Counted from the first letter of the stretch, positions 8,236-17,107 are shown. The stretch is DNA of 35,188 nucleotides from Coriobacteriaceae bacterium AF45-21 (GCA_027682925.1 JAQCYU010000025.1:1-35188), one strand, 5' to 3'. Translations and numbers: made by a program. The notes: generated from the letters alone by a model not told the origin.

Positions 8236-9090
8236 ATGGGCAAAGCACTCAAGCGCTGGTGGCCGCTCTTTATGCTGCCCACGTGCCTGGCGTTTATGAT
8301 CGGGTTCGTGATTCCCTTTATCCAGGGTTTCTATCTCTCGTTCTGCCAGTTTATTACCATCAATAACGCGCACTTTGTCGGTATCGAGAACTACGTGCGC
8401 ACGCTGTCCGATCCGCAGTTCTCCACGTCGTTCTTCTTTACGGTGGCGTTTGCCTTCCTGTCGACGGTGCTCATCAACGTGATCGCGCTGGCCATCGCGC
8501 AGGCGCTCACCCGCAAAGCGCTCAAGGGCACCAACATCTTCCGTACGATCTTCTTTATGCCGAACCTCATCGGCGGTATCGTGCTGGGCTACATTTGGCA
8601 GATTCTGATCAACTGTCTGCTCTCCAACGTGGGCGCCCAGCTCATCGCCCTTAACTCTGCTGCTGGCTTCTGGGGCCTTATCATCCTGACCCTGTGGCAG
8701 CAGGTCGGCTACATGATGATCATCTACATCGCTGGTCTGCAGTCCATTCCGTCCGACTACATCGAGGCCGCCAAGGTTGACGGTGCCACGGCATGGCAGA
8801 CGTTTTGGAAGGTTAAGATCCCTAACCTGATGCCGACGATCACCATCTGCCTGTTCCTGTCCATCACCAACGGCTTTAAGCTGTTCGACCAGAACCTCGC
8901 TCTTACCGGTGGCGCCCCCGCGCACTCCACCGAGATGCTCGCCCTGAACATCTACAACACGTTCTATTCGCGCGCCGGCATCGCATGGCAGGGCATTGGC
9001 CAGGCCAAGGCAGTCATCTTCTGCATCCTGGTTGTCGCTATTTCCATGATCCAGCTTAAGGCCACGAGGTCCAAGGAGGTGCAGCAGTAA
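8236..9090 (+). CDS. CUT1 ABC transporter permease (MalF/MsmF-type)
   Basis: 284 residues with about six hydrophobic helices, the first at residues 9-30. The EAA loop that contacts the ATPase reads YIEAAKVDGATAWQTFWKVKIPNLMPT, the typical pattern of sugar ABC permeases (binding-protein-dependent transport inner-membrane component). The RBS AAAGGA precedes ATG 8236. Its TAA stop overlaps the ATG of the next permease by one base, indicating translational coupling. It forms the channel together with that partner. Confidence 0.93.
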   Translation: MGKALKRWWPLFMLPTCLAFMIGFVIPFIQGFYLSFCQFITINNAHFVGIENYVRTLSDPQFSTSFFFTVAFAFLSTVLINVIALAIAQALTRKALKGTNIFRTIFFMPNLIGGIVLGYIWQILINCLLSNVGAQLIALNSAAGFWGLIILTLWQQVGYMMIIYIAGLQSIPSDYIEAAKVDGATAWQTFWKVKIPNLMPTITICLFLSITNGFKLFDQNLALTGGAPAHSTEMLALNIYNTFYSRAGIAWQGIGQAKAVIFCILVVAISMIQLKATRSKEVQQ

Positions 9091-9929
9091 TGAAACGCGA
9101 TAAGGCTATTAACCGCGCACTCTCGATTTTCTTTACGATTCTGTCGCTCGCGTGGATCTACCCCGTGTTCATGATTGCGCTCAATTCCTTTAAGAAGGGG
9201 ACCGCAATCAGCACCACCACGGCGTTCGATCTGCTCACGCCCGAGACGTTCAACGGCTTTGCAAACTATGTGCACGCCTTAAACGAGCAGGGCTTTGCCT
9301 CGGCGTTTATGTATTCGCTCATCATCACGGTCACGTCGGTCGTGCTGATCTTGGTGTGCTGCTCCATGTGCGCCTGGTACGTGGTGCGCGTCAATAACAA
9401 GATCTCGAACTTCTTCTATTACCTGTTCGTGTTCTCGATGGTCGTGCCGTTCCAGATGCTGATGTTCACGCTGTCCAATTTGGCGGACCGCATCGGCTTT
9501 AACACGCCGTTCAACATCTGCTTTATCTATCTGGGCTTTGGCGCGGGCCTGGCGGTCTTTATGTTCGCCGGCTTTGTAAAGAACATCCCGCTCGAGATTG
9601 AGGAGGCGGCCATGATCGACGGCTGCAACCCGGTCCAAGTGTTCTTTAAGATCGTCCTTCCCATTATGAAGCCCACCTATCTTTCGGTCGGCATCCTTGA
9701 GACCATGTGGGTCTGGAACGACTATCTGCTGCCCTACCTTACGCTCGACTCCACCAAGTACAAGACCATTCCTATCTTGATCCAGTACTTCCGTGGCGGC
9801 TATGGCCACGTCGAGCTCGGCCCCATGATGGCGTGCATCATGATGGTCGTCATCCCCATCGTCATCATGTACATCTTCTGCCAGAAGTACATCATCGACG
9901 GTGTGGTGGCAGGTGCCGTCAAGGGCTGA
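9090..9929 (+). CDS. CUT1 ABC transporter permease (MalG/MsmG-type)
   Basis: 279 residues with six predicted membrane helices. The N-terminus (KAINRALSIFFTILSLAWIYPVFMIALNSFK) is typical of MalG-like permeases. The EAA loop is IEEAAMIDGCNPVQVFFKIVLPIMKPT. The C-terminal IIDGVVAGAVKG is the usual family ending. It starts within the stop codon of the preceding permease and pairs with it in the membrane. A 68-bp gap with a small GC stem precedes the ATPase gene. Confidence 0.93.
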   Translation: MKRDKAINRALSIFFTILSLAWIYPVFMIALNSFKKGTAISTTTAFDLLTPETFNGFANYVHALNEQGFASAFMYSLIITVTSVVLILVCCSMCAWYVVRVNNKISNFFYYLFVFSMVVPFQMLMFTLSNLADRIGFNTPFNICFIYLGFGAGLAVFMFAGFVKNIPLEIEEAAMIDGCNPVQVFFKIVLPIMKPTYLSVGILETMWVWNDYLLPYLTLDSTKYKTIPILIQYFRGGYGHVELGPMMACIMMVVIPIVIMYIFCQKYIIDGVVAGAVKG

Positions 9930-9997
9930 TGCCGTAACTGTTTTGCAAGTTTTGGCGGCGCCTCTCAGCGCGGCGCCGCGTATCGAAAGGTAAAGAC

Positions 9998-11197
9998 ATG
10001 GCCGAGATCGTTCTCAAACATGTTCAGAAGGTGTATCCCAACAACGAGTCAAAAAAGAAGGGCTTCTTTGGCAAAAAGAAGAAGACCGAGGAGAAGAAGC
10101 ACAACCTCAAGGTTACCGAGGACGGTGTGCTCGCTGTAGAGGACTTCAACCTCACCGTTCACGACCAGGAGTTCATCGTCCTCGTTGGCCCTTCTGGCTG
10201 CGGTAAGTCCACGACGATGCGCATGGTCGCCGGCCTGGAGGACATCACCTCGGGCGACGTGTTCATCGATGGCAAGCGCGTCAACGACGTGGCGCCCAAG
10301 GACCGCGACATCGCCATGGTGTTCCAGAGTTATGCTCTGTACCCCAATATGACGGTGTACGAGAACATGGCGTTTACGCTTGAGCTCAAGAAGGTCCCCA
10401 AGGACGAGATCGACCGCAAGGTTCGCTCCGCTGCCGAGATCCTGGGTATTACCGAGTACCTCGACCGTAAGCCCAAGGCGCTCTCTGGCGGCCAGCGCCA
10501 GCGCGTCGCCATCGGTCGCGCCATCGTGCGTGACCCCAAGGTCTTCCTGATGGACGAGCCGCTGTCCAACCTGGACGCCAAGCTCCGTAACCAGATGCGC
10601 GCCGAGCTCATCAAGCTGCGTCACGAGATCAAGGGCACCTTCATCTACGTTACCCACGACCAGACCGAGGCTATGACCCTCGGCGACCGCATCGTGGTCA
10701 TGAAGGACGGCGTCGTCCAGCAGATTGCCACGCCGCAGGAGGTCTTCAACCACCCCGCGAACATCTTCGTCGCCGGCTTTATCGGCGTGCCGCAGATGAA
10801 CTTCTTCGATGCCCAGCTGGTGCGCTCGGGCGACGGCTTTACCGTTAAGACCGAGGATATGAACGTGGCACTCGCCCCCGAGACTTGCGCTCAGCTTGCC
10901 CTCAACTGGGATGGCGGCGACGTGAAGGAGATTACGGCCGGCGTGCGTCCCGAGCAGATCCTGCTTGCCGACAAGGGCGAGGAGGGTGCGCTCCAGGGCA
11001 CCGTCGAGGTGACCGAGCTCATGGGCTCGACCGAGCATGTCCACGTGACCGCTCCCGATGGCCAGTTTGTCCTGATTATCCCCGTCGTCGACCTCGAGGC
11101 CAAGGGCGCGCTCAAGGCTGGCGACCCCATCTGGTTCAAGTTCGAGAAGAACGCGACTCATCTCTTCGATAAGGTGTCTGGCAAGAACCTTATCTAG
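9998..11197 (+). CDS. Sugar ABC transporter ATPase (MsmK/UgpC/MalK family) with Lys-rich insertion
   Basis: 399 residues. Walker A GPSGCGKST is at residues 64-72, the Q-loop at Gln110, the signature LSGGQ at 162-166, Walker B FLMDEP at 183-188, then the H-loop YVTHDQTEAM. A C-terminal TOBE/MalK regulatory domain follows (about 245-399). It powers the transporter encoded just upstream and may serve other CUT1 systems. Unusual feature: residues 18-43 hold a Lys-rich stretch (SKKKGFFGKKKKTEEKK..) between the first beta strand and AVEDFNL, where family members normally have a short loop. RBS GAAAGG precedes ATG 9998. Confidence 0.95.
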   Translation: MAEIVLKHVQKVYPNNESKKKGFFGKKKKTEEKKHNLKVTEDGVLAVEDFNLTVHDQEFIVLVGPSGCGKSTTMRMVAGLEDITSGDVFIDGKRVNDVAPKDRDIAMVFQSYALYPNMTVYENMAFTLELKKVPKDEIDRKVRSAAEILGITEYLDRKPKALSGGQRQRVAIGRAIVRDPKVFLMDEPLSNLDAKLRNQMRAELIKLRHEIKGTFIYVTHDQTEAMTLGDRIVVMKDGVVQQIATPQEVFNHPANIFVAGFIGVPQMNFFDAQLVRSGDGFTVKTEDMNVALAPETCAQLALNWDGGDVKEITAGVRPEQILLADKGEEGALQGTVEVTELMGSTEHVHVTAPDGQFVLIIPVVDLEAKGALKAGDPIWFKFEKNATHLFDKVSGKNLI

Positions 11198-11266
11198 GCC
11201 CGGTGCATCCAGGCCCTCCCTTTGGGCGACTGCGGCTTTGCCATCCTTTTGCCGCGGTCACATATA

Positions 11267-11309
11267 AGGCTCCCCTCCCGTCCACTGGGCGAGAGGGGAG
11301 CCTTTCTTT
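11267..11309 (+). terminator. Rho-independent terminator of the ABC operon
   Basis: AAGGCTCCCCTC (11267-11278) pairs with GAGGGGAGCCTT (11291-11302), followed by TCTTTG. It closes the ABC operon. Confidence 0.9.
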
Positions 11310-11337
11310 GTGTTGGGGCTTTCCGTCTGTCAGTTTG

Positions 11338-11554
11338 TCTTGATCTGTAACAGGTAGGGCCGATTTCGGACGTTAGATGTTACAGATCGAGACGGTTCCG
11401 CTGAGCTAACCATTTCATCTAAATCTGTAACACCAAAGGCGAATTACACCTGCTAGATGTTACAGATTGAGATAAACCCAAGGGGAGGGGCCGGTATGTC
11501 TCAATCTGTAACGGCTGGGACCGTTTTGGTTGAGTAATTGCTACGGATCGAGAT
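11338..11554. repeat. Array of three inverted-repeat units (ATCTGTAACA / TGTTACAGAT)
   Basis: Six half-sites alternate in direction: TGATCTGTAACA (11341), TGTTACAGATCGAGA (11378), AAATCTGTAACA (11421), TGTTACAGATTGAGA (11458), TCTCAATCTGTAAC (11499), TACGGATCGAGA (11542). They make three stem-loop units with centres about 80 bp apart. Each loop is 20-30 bases of unrelated sequence. The array fills the gap between the convergent ABC and malQ-glgP operons. The last half-site is degraded (GCTACGGATCGAG). No reading frame explains it. Confidence 0.8.
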
Positions 11555-11654
11555 TGTTTGGCCGAGTCGGATCACAGGGTAACGTGCGGGCACAAAAAAC
11601 GGAGCCGTGTTGCCACGACTCCGTTTCTCAAGAGGATGGGTAAGGGAAGCGAAA

Positions 11655-13922
11655 TTAGTTCAGGTGCCAGATCTCGTCGTTGTACTGGGAGATGGTGCGG
11701 TCGGACGAGAAGGTGCCAGCGTTGGCGATATTGATGAGCGCCTTGCGCATCCAGGCGTCCTGGTCCTCGTAGTCGGCCAGTACGCGCTCCTTGGTCTGGA
11801 TGTACTCCTCAATGTCGAGCAGGGCCATAAACCAGTCCTTGCCCTTAATGTCGTCGTGCAGGCGCTGCAGGCGCTCGGCGTTGCCGGTCGCCATAAAGGC
11901 GGGGTTGGTGATAAAGTCCACCAGCAGCTTGATACCGGGCTTGCGGTAGAGTGCGCTGGCGTTATAGCTGCCGTCGGCGTAGAGCTGCTCGACCTGTTTG
12001 GACGAGGCACCAAAGGTATAGATGTTCTCGTCGCCCACGAGCTCGGCAATCTCCACGTTGGCGCCGTCGAGCGTGCACAGGGTTAGGGCGCCGTTGAGCA
12101 TGAACTTCATGTTGGAGGTGCCGCTCGCCTCCTTGGAGGCCAGGCTGATCTGCTCGGAGATGTCGGCGGCGGGGATCACGCGCTCGGCGGCGGTGACGTT
12201 GTAGTTCTCGATCATGACAACCTGCAGGTAGGGAGCCACGTCGGGGTCGTTTGCAATCCACTGCGACAGCGTCAGGATCAGATGGATGATGTCCTGCGCG
12301 ATAGTGTAGGCAGGGGCCGCCTTGCCGCCAAAGATGATGGTGACGGGGTGCTTAGGCTTATTGCCGTTCTTGATGTCGAGATACTTCCAGATTATGTAGA
12401 GCGCGAGCATCTGCTGGCGCTTGTACTCGTGGATACGCTTGACCTGAACATCGATGATGGCGTTGGATGGGATCGTCACGCCCTGTTCGAGCGCCATGAA
12501 CTGGCGCATGATGGCCTTGGCCTCGGTCTTGGTGGCGGCCAGGCGCTCAAGAACATTCTTGTCGTCGGCGAACTTGGCGAGTTTGCTCAGATCGCCGGTG
12601 CTGCGCCAGTCGGTGCCGATCACATCGTCGAGCAGGCTGGCGAGCGCGGGGTTGGCCCCATGGATCCAGCGGCGGAAGGTGATGCCGTTGGTCTTGTTGG
12701 AGAACTTCTCGGGATAGATCTCGTAGAACGGATGAAGCTCGGTGTCCTCCAGAATCTTGGTGTGGAGGGCGGCTACACCGTTGATGGAGAAGCCAAAGTG
12801 GATGTCCATGTGGGCCATGTGGACGGTGTCGTGCTCGTCAATGATGGCGACGCGCGGGTCATCGTGCTCGGCTTTCGCGATCTCATCGAGCTTGACGATA
12901 ATGTCGGCGATGGCAGGGGAGACCTTCTGCAGGCTAACGAGCGGCCACTTCTCGAGCGCCTCGGCAAGAATCGTGTGGTTAGTGTAGGCGACCATGGAGC
13001 GTACGATGGTCACGGCCTCGTCAAACTCGATGCCATGCTCGGTGGTGAGCAAGCGAATGAGCTCGGGGATGACCATGGTGGGGTGCGTATCGTTAATTTG
13101 GACCACGGCGTAGTCGGCCAGATCGTGCAGGTTGCTGCCGCGCTCGATGGCCTCGTCGATCAGGAGCTGGGCGGCGTTGCTCACCATGAAGTATTCCTGG
13201 TAGATGCGAAGCAGGCGGCCCTGCTCGTCGGAATCGTCGGGGTAGAGGAACAAGGTGAGGTTCTTGGCGATCTCTGTCTTGTCGAAGTCGATGGAGCTGC
13301 CGGGGACCAGGCCGTCGTCGACGCTCGCCAGGTCGAACAGGCGCAGACGGTTCTTGGTGGGCTGGCCGTAACCGGGCACGTCGATGTTGACGAGCTTGGA
13401 GGTAACGGCAAAATCGCCGAACTCGACGGTGTAGGAGCGGTCGTCGTCGACTAGGATGTCCTGCTCACCGAGCCACTCGTCGGGGACGGCCTTCTGCTGG
13501 TTGTCGACAAAGCGCTGACGGAACAGGCCGTAGTGATAGTTGAGGCCCACGCCATCGCCGGTCAAGCCCAGCGTGGCGATGGAATCCAGGAAGCATGCGG
13601 CCAGGCGGCCCAGGCCGCCGTTGCCGAGCGACGGCTCGACCTCGAACTCCTCGATCTTGTTGAGGTCGTGGCCTGCGGCGGTGAGCTGGTCCTTAACCTC
13701 GTCGTAGATGCCGAGGTCGATCATGTTGTTGATGAGCAGCTTGCCGATCAAAAATTCGGCGGAAATGTAATAGAGCTTTTTCTTGCCGTTGTTGAGCGGG
13801 CAGGCGGCGGAGCGCTCCTGCACGAGTTTGACCAGCAGCTTGTAAATGCGACGGTCGTCGAGCTGCTCGAGCGAGGTGCCAAAAGACTGCTCGGCGAGTT
13901 CCATGAGGTTAATTTGGGGCAT
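11655..13922 (-). CDS. glgP: Glycogen/maltodextrin phosphorylase
   Basis: 755 residues. It releases glucose 1-phosphate from alpha-1,4-glucans, using pyridoxal phosphate. N-terminal family signature YYISAEFLIGKLLINNM; glucan and active-site blocks GNGGLGRLAACFLDS, QINDTHPTMVIPELIRLL, GFSINGVAALHTKIL, FSNKTNGITFRRW. The PLP region is KEASGTSNMKFMLNGALTLCTLDGANVEI. Start 13922 (MPQINLMEL) has a near-perfect RBS, AGGAGGAAAC, although the open frame extends further upstream without family similarity. At 755 residues it is slightly shorter than E. coli MalP. It follows malQ on the same strand after a 128-bp gap with a strong hairpin. A short T-rich end lies downstream. Confidence 0.95.
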   Translation of the reverse strand: MPQINLMELAEQSFGTSLEQLDDRRIYKLLVKLVQERSAACPLNNGKKKLYYISAEFLIGKLLINNMIDLGIYDEVKDQLTAAGHDLNKIEEFEVEPSLGNGGLGRLAACFLDSIATLGLTGDGVGLNYHYGLFRQRFVDNQQKAVPDEWLGEQDILVDDDRSYTVEFGDFAVTSKLVNIDVPGYGQPTKNRLRLFDLASVDDGLVPGSSIDFDKTEIAKNLTLFLYPDDSDEQGRLLRIYQEYFMVSNAAQLLIDEAIERGSNLHDLADYAVVQINDTHPTMVIPELIRLLTTEHGIEFDEAVTIVRSMVAYTNHTILAEALEKWPLVSLQKVSPAIADIIVKLDEIAKAEHDDPRVAIIDEHDTVHMAHMDIHFGFSINGVAALHTKILEDTELHPFYEIYPEKFSNKTNGITFRRWIHGANPALASLLDDVIGTDWRSTGDLSKLAKFADDKNVLERLAATKTEAKAIMRQFMALEQGVTIPSNAIIDVQVKRIHEYKRQQMLALYIIWKYLDIKNGNKPKHPVTIIFGGKAAPAYTIAQDIIHLILTLSQWIANDPDVAPYLQVVMIENYNVTAAERVIPAADISEQISLASKEASGTSNMKFMLNGALTLCTLDGANVEIAELVGDENIYTFGASSKQVEQLYADGSYNASALYRKPGIKLLVDFITNPAFMATGNAERLQRLHDDIKGKDWFMALLDIEEYIQTKERVLADYEDQDAWMRKALINIANAGTFSSDRTISQYNDEIWHLN

Positions 13923-13969
13923 GTTTCCTCCTGTAATGGGTTGATTACATGTCTGCAATTCATAAGAAT

Positions 13970-14003
13970 CCCGCGCGAGGGGATTGGGGTGGCCTCGCGC
14001 GGG
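13970..14003 (-). other. Stem-loop between malQ and glgP
   Basis: CCCGCGCGAGG and CCTCGCGCGGG form a perfect 11-bp stem with a 12-base loop. No T-run follows on the minus strand, so it is more likely an mRNA-processing or stabilising structure in a malQ-glgP transcript than a full terminator. Confidence 0.7.
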
Positions 14004-14050
14004 TAAGCAAGCGCGTCCGCACGGTGGGGAGGGGTCGGGCGCGGTAGCTC

Positions 14051-15556
14051 CTATTGAGGAAGCTCGATTTCGGCTTCCGACGGGATGCGGAAGTAGGTCT
14101 CGGTCCAGTCGGTGAGTTTGTGCTCGAGCTCGCGGGTGATGGCGCCGTCGAGCATGCGCCAGGTCCAGTTGCCGCCCAGCGTGGCAGGGGTGTTGATGCG
14201 CGCCTCGTTGCCCAAGTTGAGCAGGTCCTGCATGGTGTAGATGCACGTGTCGCTCACGCTGGCTGCGATGGTTCGGTTGAGCGCGTCGGCGATGGGTTCG
14301 CCGGCCTGCTGATGGGTGTACAGGGCTGTCTGCTCGCGCTGACGCGGGGTAGCCGTTCCTTCAAACCAGCCGCGTGCCGTCTCGTTGTCGTGAGTGCCCA
14401 CGTAGGCGACGGTGTTGGCAATGTAGTTGTGCGGCAGGTAGTACGAGTTGGTGCCCTCAAAGGCAAACTGCAGGATCTTCATGCCGGGGAAGCCCGAGTT
14501 GTCGCGCATATCGATGACGCCGGGGGTGAGGAAGCCCAGGTCCTCGGCGATGATGGGCAGCGTGCCGAGCTTTTCCTCGAGTGTCTTGAAGAGCTTGAGG
14601 CCGGGACCCTGCGTCCACGAACCGTAGGACGAATCAGGCGAGGAGAACGGCACCTCCCAATAGGCCTCGAAGCCGCGGAAGTGATCCAGGCGGATGACGT
14701 CGTACATGTCGAGGGCGGCGCGAATGCGGCCCTCCCACCAGGAGAAGCCGTCGGCCTCCATGGCGTCCCAGTCGTAGATGGGGTTGCCCCAGTACTGGCC
14801 GGTGGCCGAGAACTGGTCGGGCGGCGTGCCGGCGACGCTCACGGGATTGCCGGCGGCGTCGATCTTAAAGAGCTCAGGTGTCGCCCACATCTCGACGGAG
14901 TCACGCGAGACATAGATGGGCAGGTCGCCGATGATGAGAATGTCGCGCTCGTTGGCATAGGCCTTGAGGCGGCTCCACTGGCGATCGAAGAAGTACTGCG
15001 TCATCTGGTGGTAGAGCATACGCGCCGGATGGTCGGCGCAGACCTTGGCGGAAGCCTCGCCGCGGGTGCGGAGCTCCGCGGGCCACTCCCAAAACGCCTT
15101 GAGACCGCACTCCTCTTTGACGGTCATGAACTCACAGTAGGGGATGAGCCAGTCCTCGTTGGCCTGGATAAAGTCATCGAAATCGGCCGGCTTGTCGGCA
15201 GCAAAGCGCTCGGCGGCACGGTCGAGAATCTGACGACGGCCACCAAAAATGGCGCCATAGTCGACATTGCTGGGGTCGGAGCCCAGGTACACGCCGTCGA
15301 TATCGCGCTGCTCCAGATACCCTGCCTCGATAAGCTCGGCGAAGTCGATAAAGTTGGGGTTGCCTGCGCGGGCCGAGAACGACTGATAGGGCGAATCGCC
15401 ATAGCTGGTCGTCGTAAGGGGCAGAATCTGCCAGTAATGTTGTTTGCACGAGGCGAGAAAATCGACGAAGTCGTAGGCATTCCAGCCAAAGCCGCCGATT
15501 CCGTATGGTCCGGGCAGAGATGAGACGGGCATGAGGACGCCGCTTGCACGCTCCAT
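14051..15556 (-). CDS. malQ: 4-alpha-glucanotransferase (amylomaltase, GH77)
   Basis: About 501 residues, typical for a bacterial GH77 enzyme that transfers alpha-1,4-glucan segments between maltooligosaccharides and releases glucose. Family blocks are all present: SSLPGPYGIGGFG, YGDSPYQSFSARAGNPNFID, DLPIYVSRDSVEMWA, GTPPDQFSATGQYWGNPIYDW, the nucleophile Asp in VIRLDHFRGF, the acid/base Glu in IIAEDLGFL, and the transition-state Asp in VGTHDNETARGW. ATG 15556 (MERASG) is chosen with GGTGAG seven bases before it; GTG 15568 or TTG 15571 with AGAAGG are alternatives. It likely co-transcribes with glgP. A TTGTTTAAACAT operator lies upstream at 15655. Confidence 0.95.
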   Translation of the reverse strand: MERASGVLMPVSSLPGPYGIGGFGWNAYDFVDFLASCKQHYWQILPLTTTSYGDSPYQSFSARAGNPNFIDFAELIEAGYLEQRDIDGVYLGSDPSNVDYGAIFGGRRQILDRAAERFAADKPADFDDFIQANEDWLIPYCEFMTVKEECGLKAFWEWPAELRTRGEASAKVCADHPARMLYHQMTQYFFDRQWSRLKAYANERDILIIGDLPIYVSRDSVEMWATPELFKIDAAGNPVSVAGTPPDQFSATGQYWGNPIYDWDAMEADGFSWWEGRIRAALDMYDVIRLDHFRGFEAYWEVPFSSPDSSYGSWTQGPGLKLFKTLEEKLGTLPIIAEDLGFLTPGVIDMRDNSGFPGMKILQFAFEGTNSYYLPHNYIANTVAYVGTHDNETARGWFEGTATPRQREQTALYTHQQAGEPIADALNRTIAASVSDTCIYTMQDLLNLGNEARINTPATLGGNWTWRMLDGAITRELEHKLTDWTETYFRIPSEAEIELPQ

Positions 15557-15654
15557 GAATGCGCTCACCAACCTTCTTGTTGTGGGGTCGGCCTGCCGAT
15601 GGGTATGCAGTCCGCCTCCGATGTTCTGATTCGATACGCCTATTGTAAAACATG

Positions 15655-15666
15655 TTGTTTAAACAT
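15655..15666 (-). promoter_or_regulatory. TTGTTYAAACAA-type operator upstream of malQ
   Basis: TTGTTTAAACAT sits inside a longer palindrome ACATGTT-GTTTA-AACATGT (15650-15668). A TACAAT -10-like hexamer follows on the minus strand (15642-15647). The core matches the sites at the PTS-HAD, GntR and ABC promoters, so malQ-glgP probably belongs to the same regulon. Confidence 0.6.
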
Positions 15667-15720
15667 GTACAGGCAAGATAAAAAAGTTGGAAGTATTTCG
15701 GTGAATGGTTACGCGTCATG

Positions 15721-15755
15721 AAAAAGCCCCCGGTCTCACATCGTGAGATCGGGGC
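15721..15755 (-). terminator. Rho-independent terminator after galE
   Basis: On the minus strand GCCCCGATCTCAC-GAT-GTGAGACCGGGGGC is followed by TTTTT. It lies 23 bases beyond the galE stop codon. Confidence 0.9.
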
Positions 15756-15777
15756 AAGAACGGTATGTAGGTTTTTG

Positions 15778-16839
15778 CTACTCGGCGTCGGCGAAGCCGT
15801 TGGGGTTGTGGCTCTGCCAATTCCAGCTGTCGCGGCACATGTCCGCGATATCGTACTGGGCCTTCCAGCCCATCATGCGTTCGGCCTTGGAGGCATCGCA
15901 CCAGTTGGCGGCGATGTCGCCGGCGCGGCGCTCGCGGATCACATAGGGCAGCTCCTTGCCGCAGGCCTTGGAGAAGGCAGCGACGACCTCGAGTACCGAG
16001 GTGCCGGTGCCGGTGCCCAGGTTAAAGATCTCGACGCCGGTCTTGCCGTTCATCCAGTTGAGGGCGGCCACGTGACCAGATGCCAGGTCGCACACGTGGA
16101 TGTAGTCGCGCACGCCGGTGCCGTCGGGGGTGGGGTAATCGTTGCCAAAAACCTGAACAGCCTCGAGCTTACCGACGGCGACCTGGGCGACGTAAGGCAC
16201 CAGGTTGTTGGGGATACCTTTGGGGTCCTCGCCAATCAGGCCCGACGGATGGGCGCCGATGGGATTGAAGTAACGGAGCAGCACGACGTCCCACTCGGGG
16301 TCGGCGGTGTGGACGTCCATGAGGATCTGCTCGATCATCCACTTGGTCCAACCATGAGGGGTTGTCGCGGGCTTCTTGGGGTCCTCTTCGGTGACGGGCG
16401 GATTGTCCGGATCGCCGTAGACGGTCGAAGAGCTCGAGAAGATGATGGACTTACAACCGTGGTTGCGCATGACATCGATGAGCACCAGGGTGTTCTCGAT
16501 ATTGTTGTGGTAGTACTCGACGGGCTTGCTCACCGACTCGCCAACGGCCTTAAAGCCGGCGAAGTGGATGACACGGTCGATCTGGTGGGTATCGAAGATC
16601 TTGTTCATCGCATCGCGGTCGAGCACGTTGGCCTCGTAGAAGGTGAGGTTCTTGGCGGCCTCGTCGCCCACGATGGTCTTGACGCGGTCGATGGCAACGG
16701 CGCTGGAGTTGGAGAGGTCATCGACGACGACAACCTGGTAGCCACCCTCGAGCAGCTGAACGACGGTATGCGAGCCAATAAAGCCGGCGCCGCCGGTAAC
16801 GAGGACGCAGGTGTCTTTGGGGTCGAGTGCTTTGGACAT
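15778..16839 (-). CDS. galE: UDP-glucose 4-epimerase with His in place of catalytic Tyr
   Basis: 353 residues of the extended short-chain dehydrogenase family, interconverting UDP-glucose and UDP-galactose with bound NAD. The Rossmann motif VTGGAGFIGSH is at residues 15-24; KAVGESVSKPVEYYHNN, FSSSSTVYGDP, LRYFNPIGAHPSG and GVRDYIHVCDLA are all typical of GalE. The catalytic YxxxK should fall at residues 162-166, but the codon at 16354-16356 is CAT, so the motif reads HGWTK. Lys166 is retained. A single T-to-C change would explain it. The RBS TAGGAGA precedes ATG 16839. It is transcribed alone and ends at a strong terminator. Confidence 0.93.
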   Translation of the reverse strand: MSKALDPKDTCVLVTGGAGFIGSHTVVQLLEGGYQVVVVDDLSNSSAVAIDRVKTIVGDEAAKNLTFYEANVLDRDAMNKIFDTHQIDRVIHFAGFKAVGESVSKPVEYYHNNIENTLVLIDVMRNHGCKSIIFSSSSTVYGDPDNPPVTEEDPKKPATTPHGWTKWMIEQILMDVHTADPEWDVVLLRYFNPIGAHPSGLIGEDPKGIPNNLVPYVAQVAVGKLEAVQVFGNDYPTPDGTGVRDYIHVCDLASGHVAALNWMNGKTGVEIFNLGTGTGTSVLEVVAAFSKACGKELPYVIRERRAGDIAANWCDASKAERMMGWKAQYDIADMCRDSWNWQSHNPNGFADAE

Positions 16840-17107
16840 GTAGTCTCCTATCGAATCAGGAACACTTCTTGAGGGGAGTATAGCGCAGCTGGGGGCGCCC
16901 AAAACACGCGGGGCAGGAAAACCAGAGGATTGATGTTAACGTACTCATAGGGTGTTATTTGCATAATCCTTACCTTTGGTGTGGGGCGTATTTGCGAGCC
17001 GCTGACCATGCTTTTCCAGCCGTTCGTGGAAATAGTTGGGACAGGCGCGATGTGCGTTAATATGTTTGAGTTGAGCGACATATAAATAAGCATGTAACGG
17101 AGTACAT

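Noticed and set aside
10049..11161. Minus-strand ORF of 370 codons opposite the ABC ATPase
   Set aside because: Antisense shadow of a highly biased gene; no family features.
11338..11554. CRISPR array
   Set aside because: Half-sites alternate in orientation, spacing and length differ from a repeat-spacer pattern, and no cas genes are present.
12282..13454. Plus-strand ORF of 390 codons opposite glgP
   Set aside because: Antisense shadow; the minus strand encodes a full phosphorylase.
14054..15523. Plus-strand ORF of 489 codons opposite malQ
   Set aside because: Antisense shadow; all GH77 motifs are on the minus strand.
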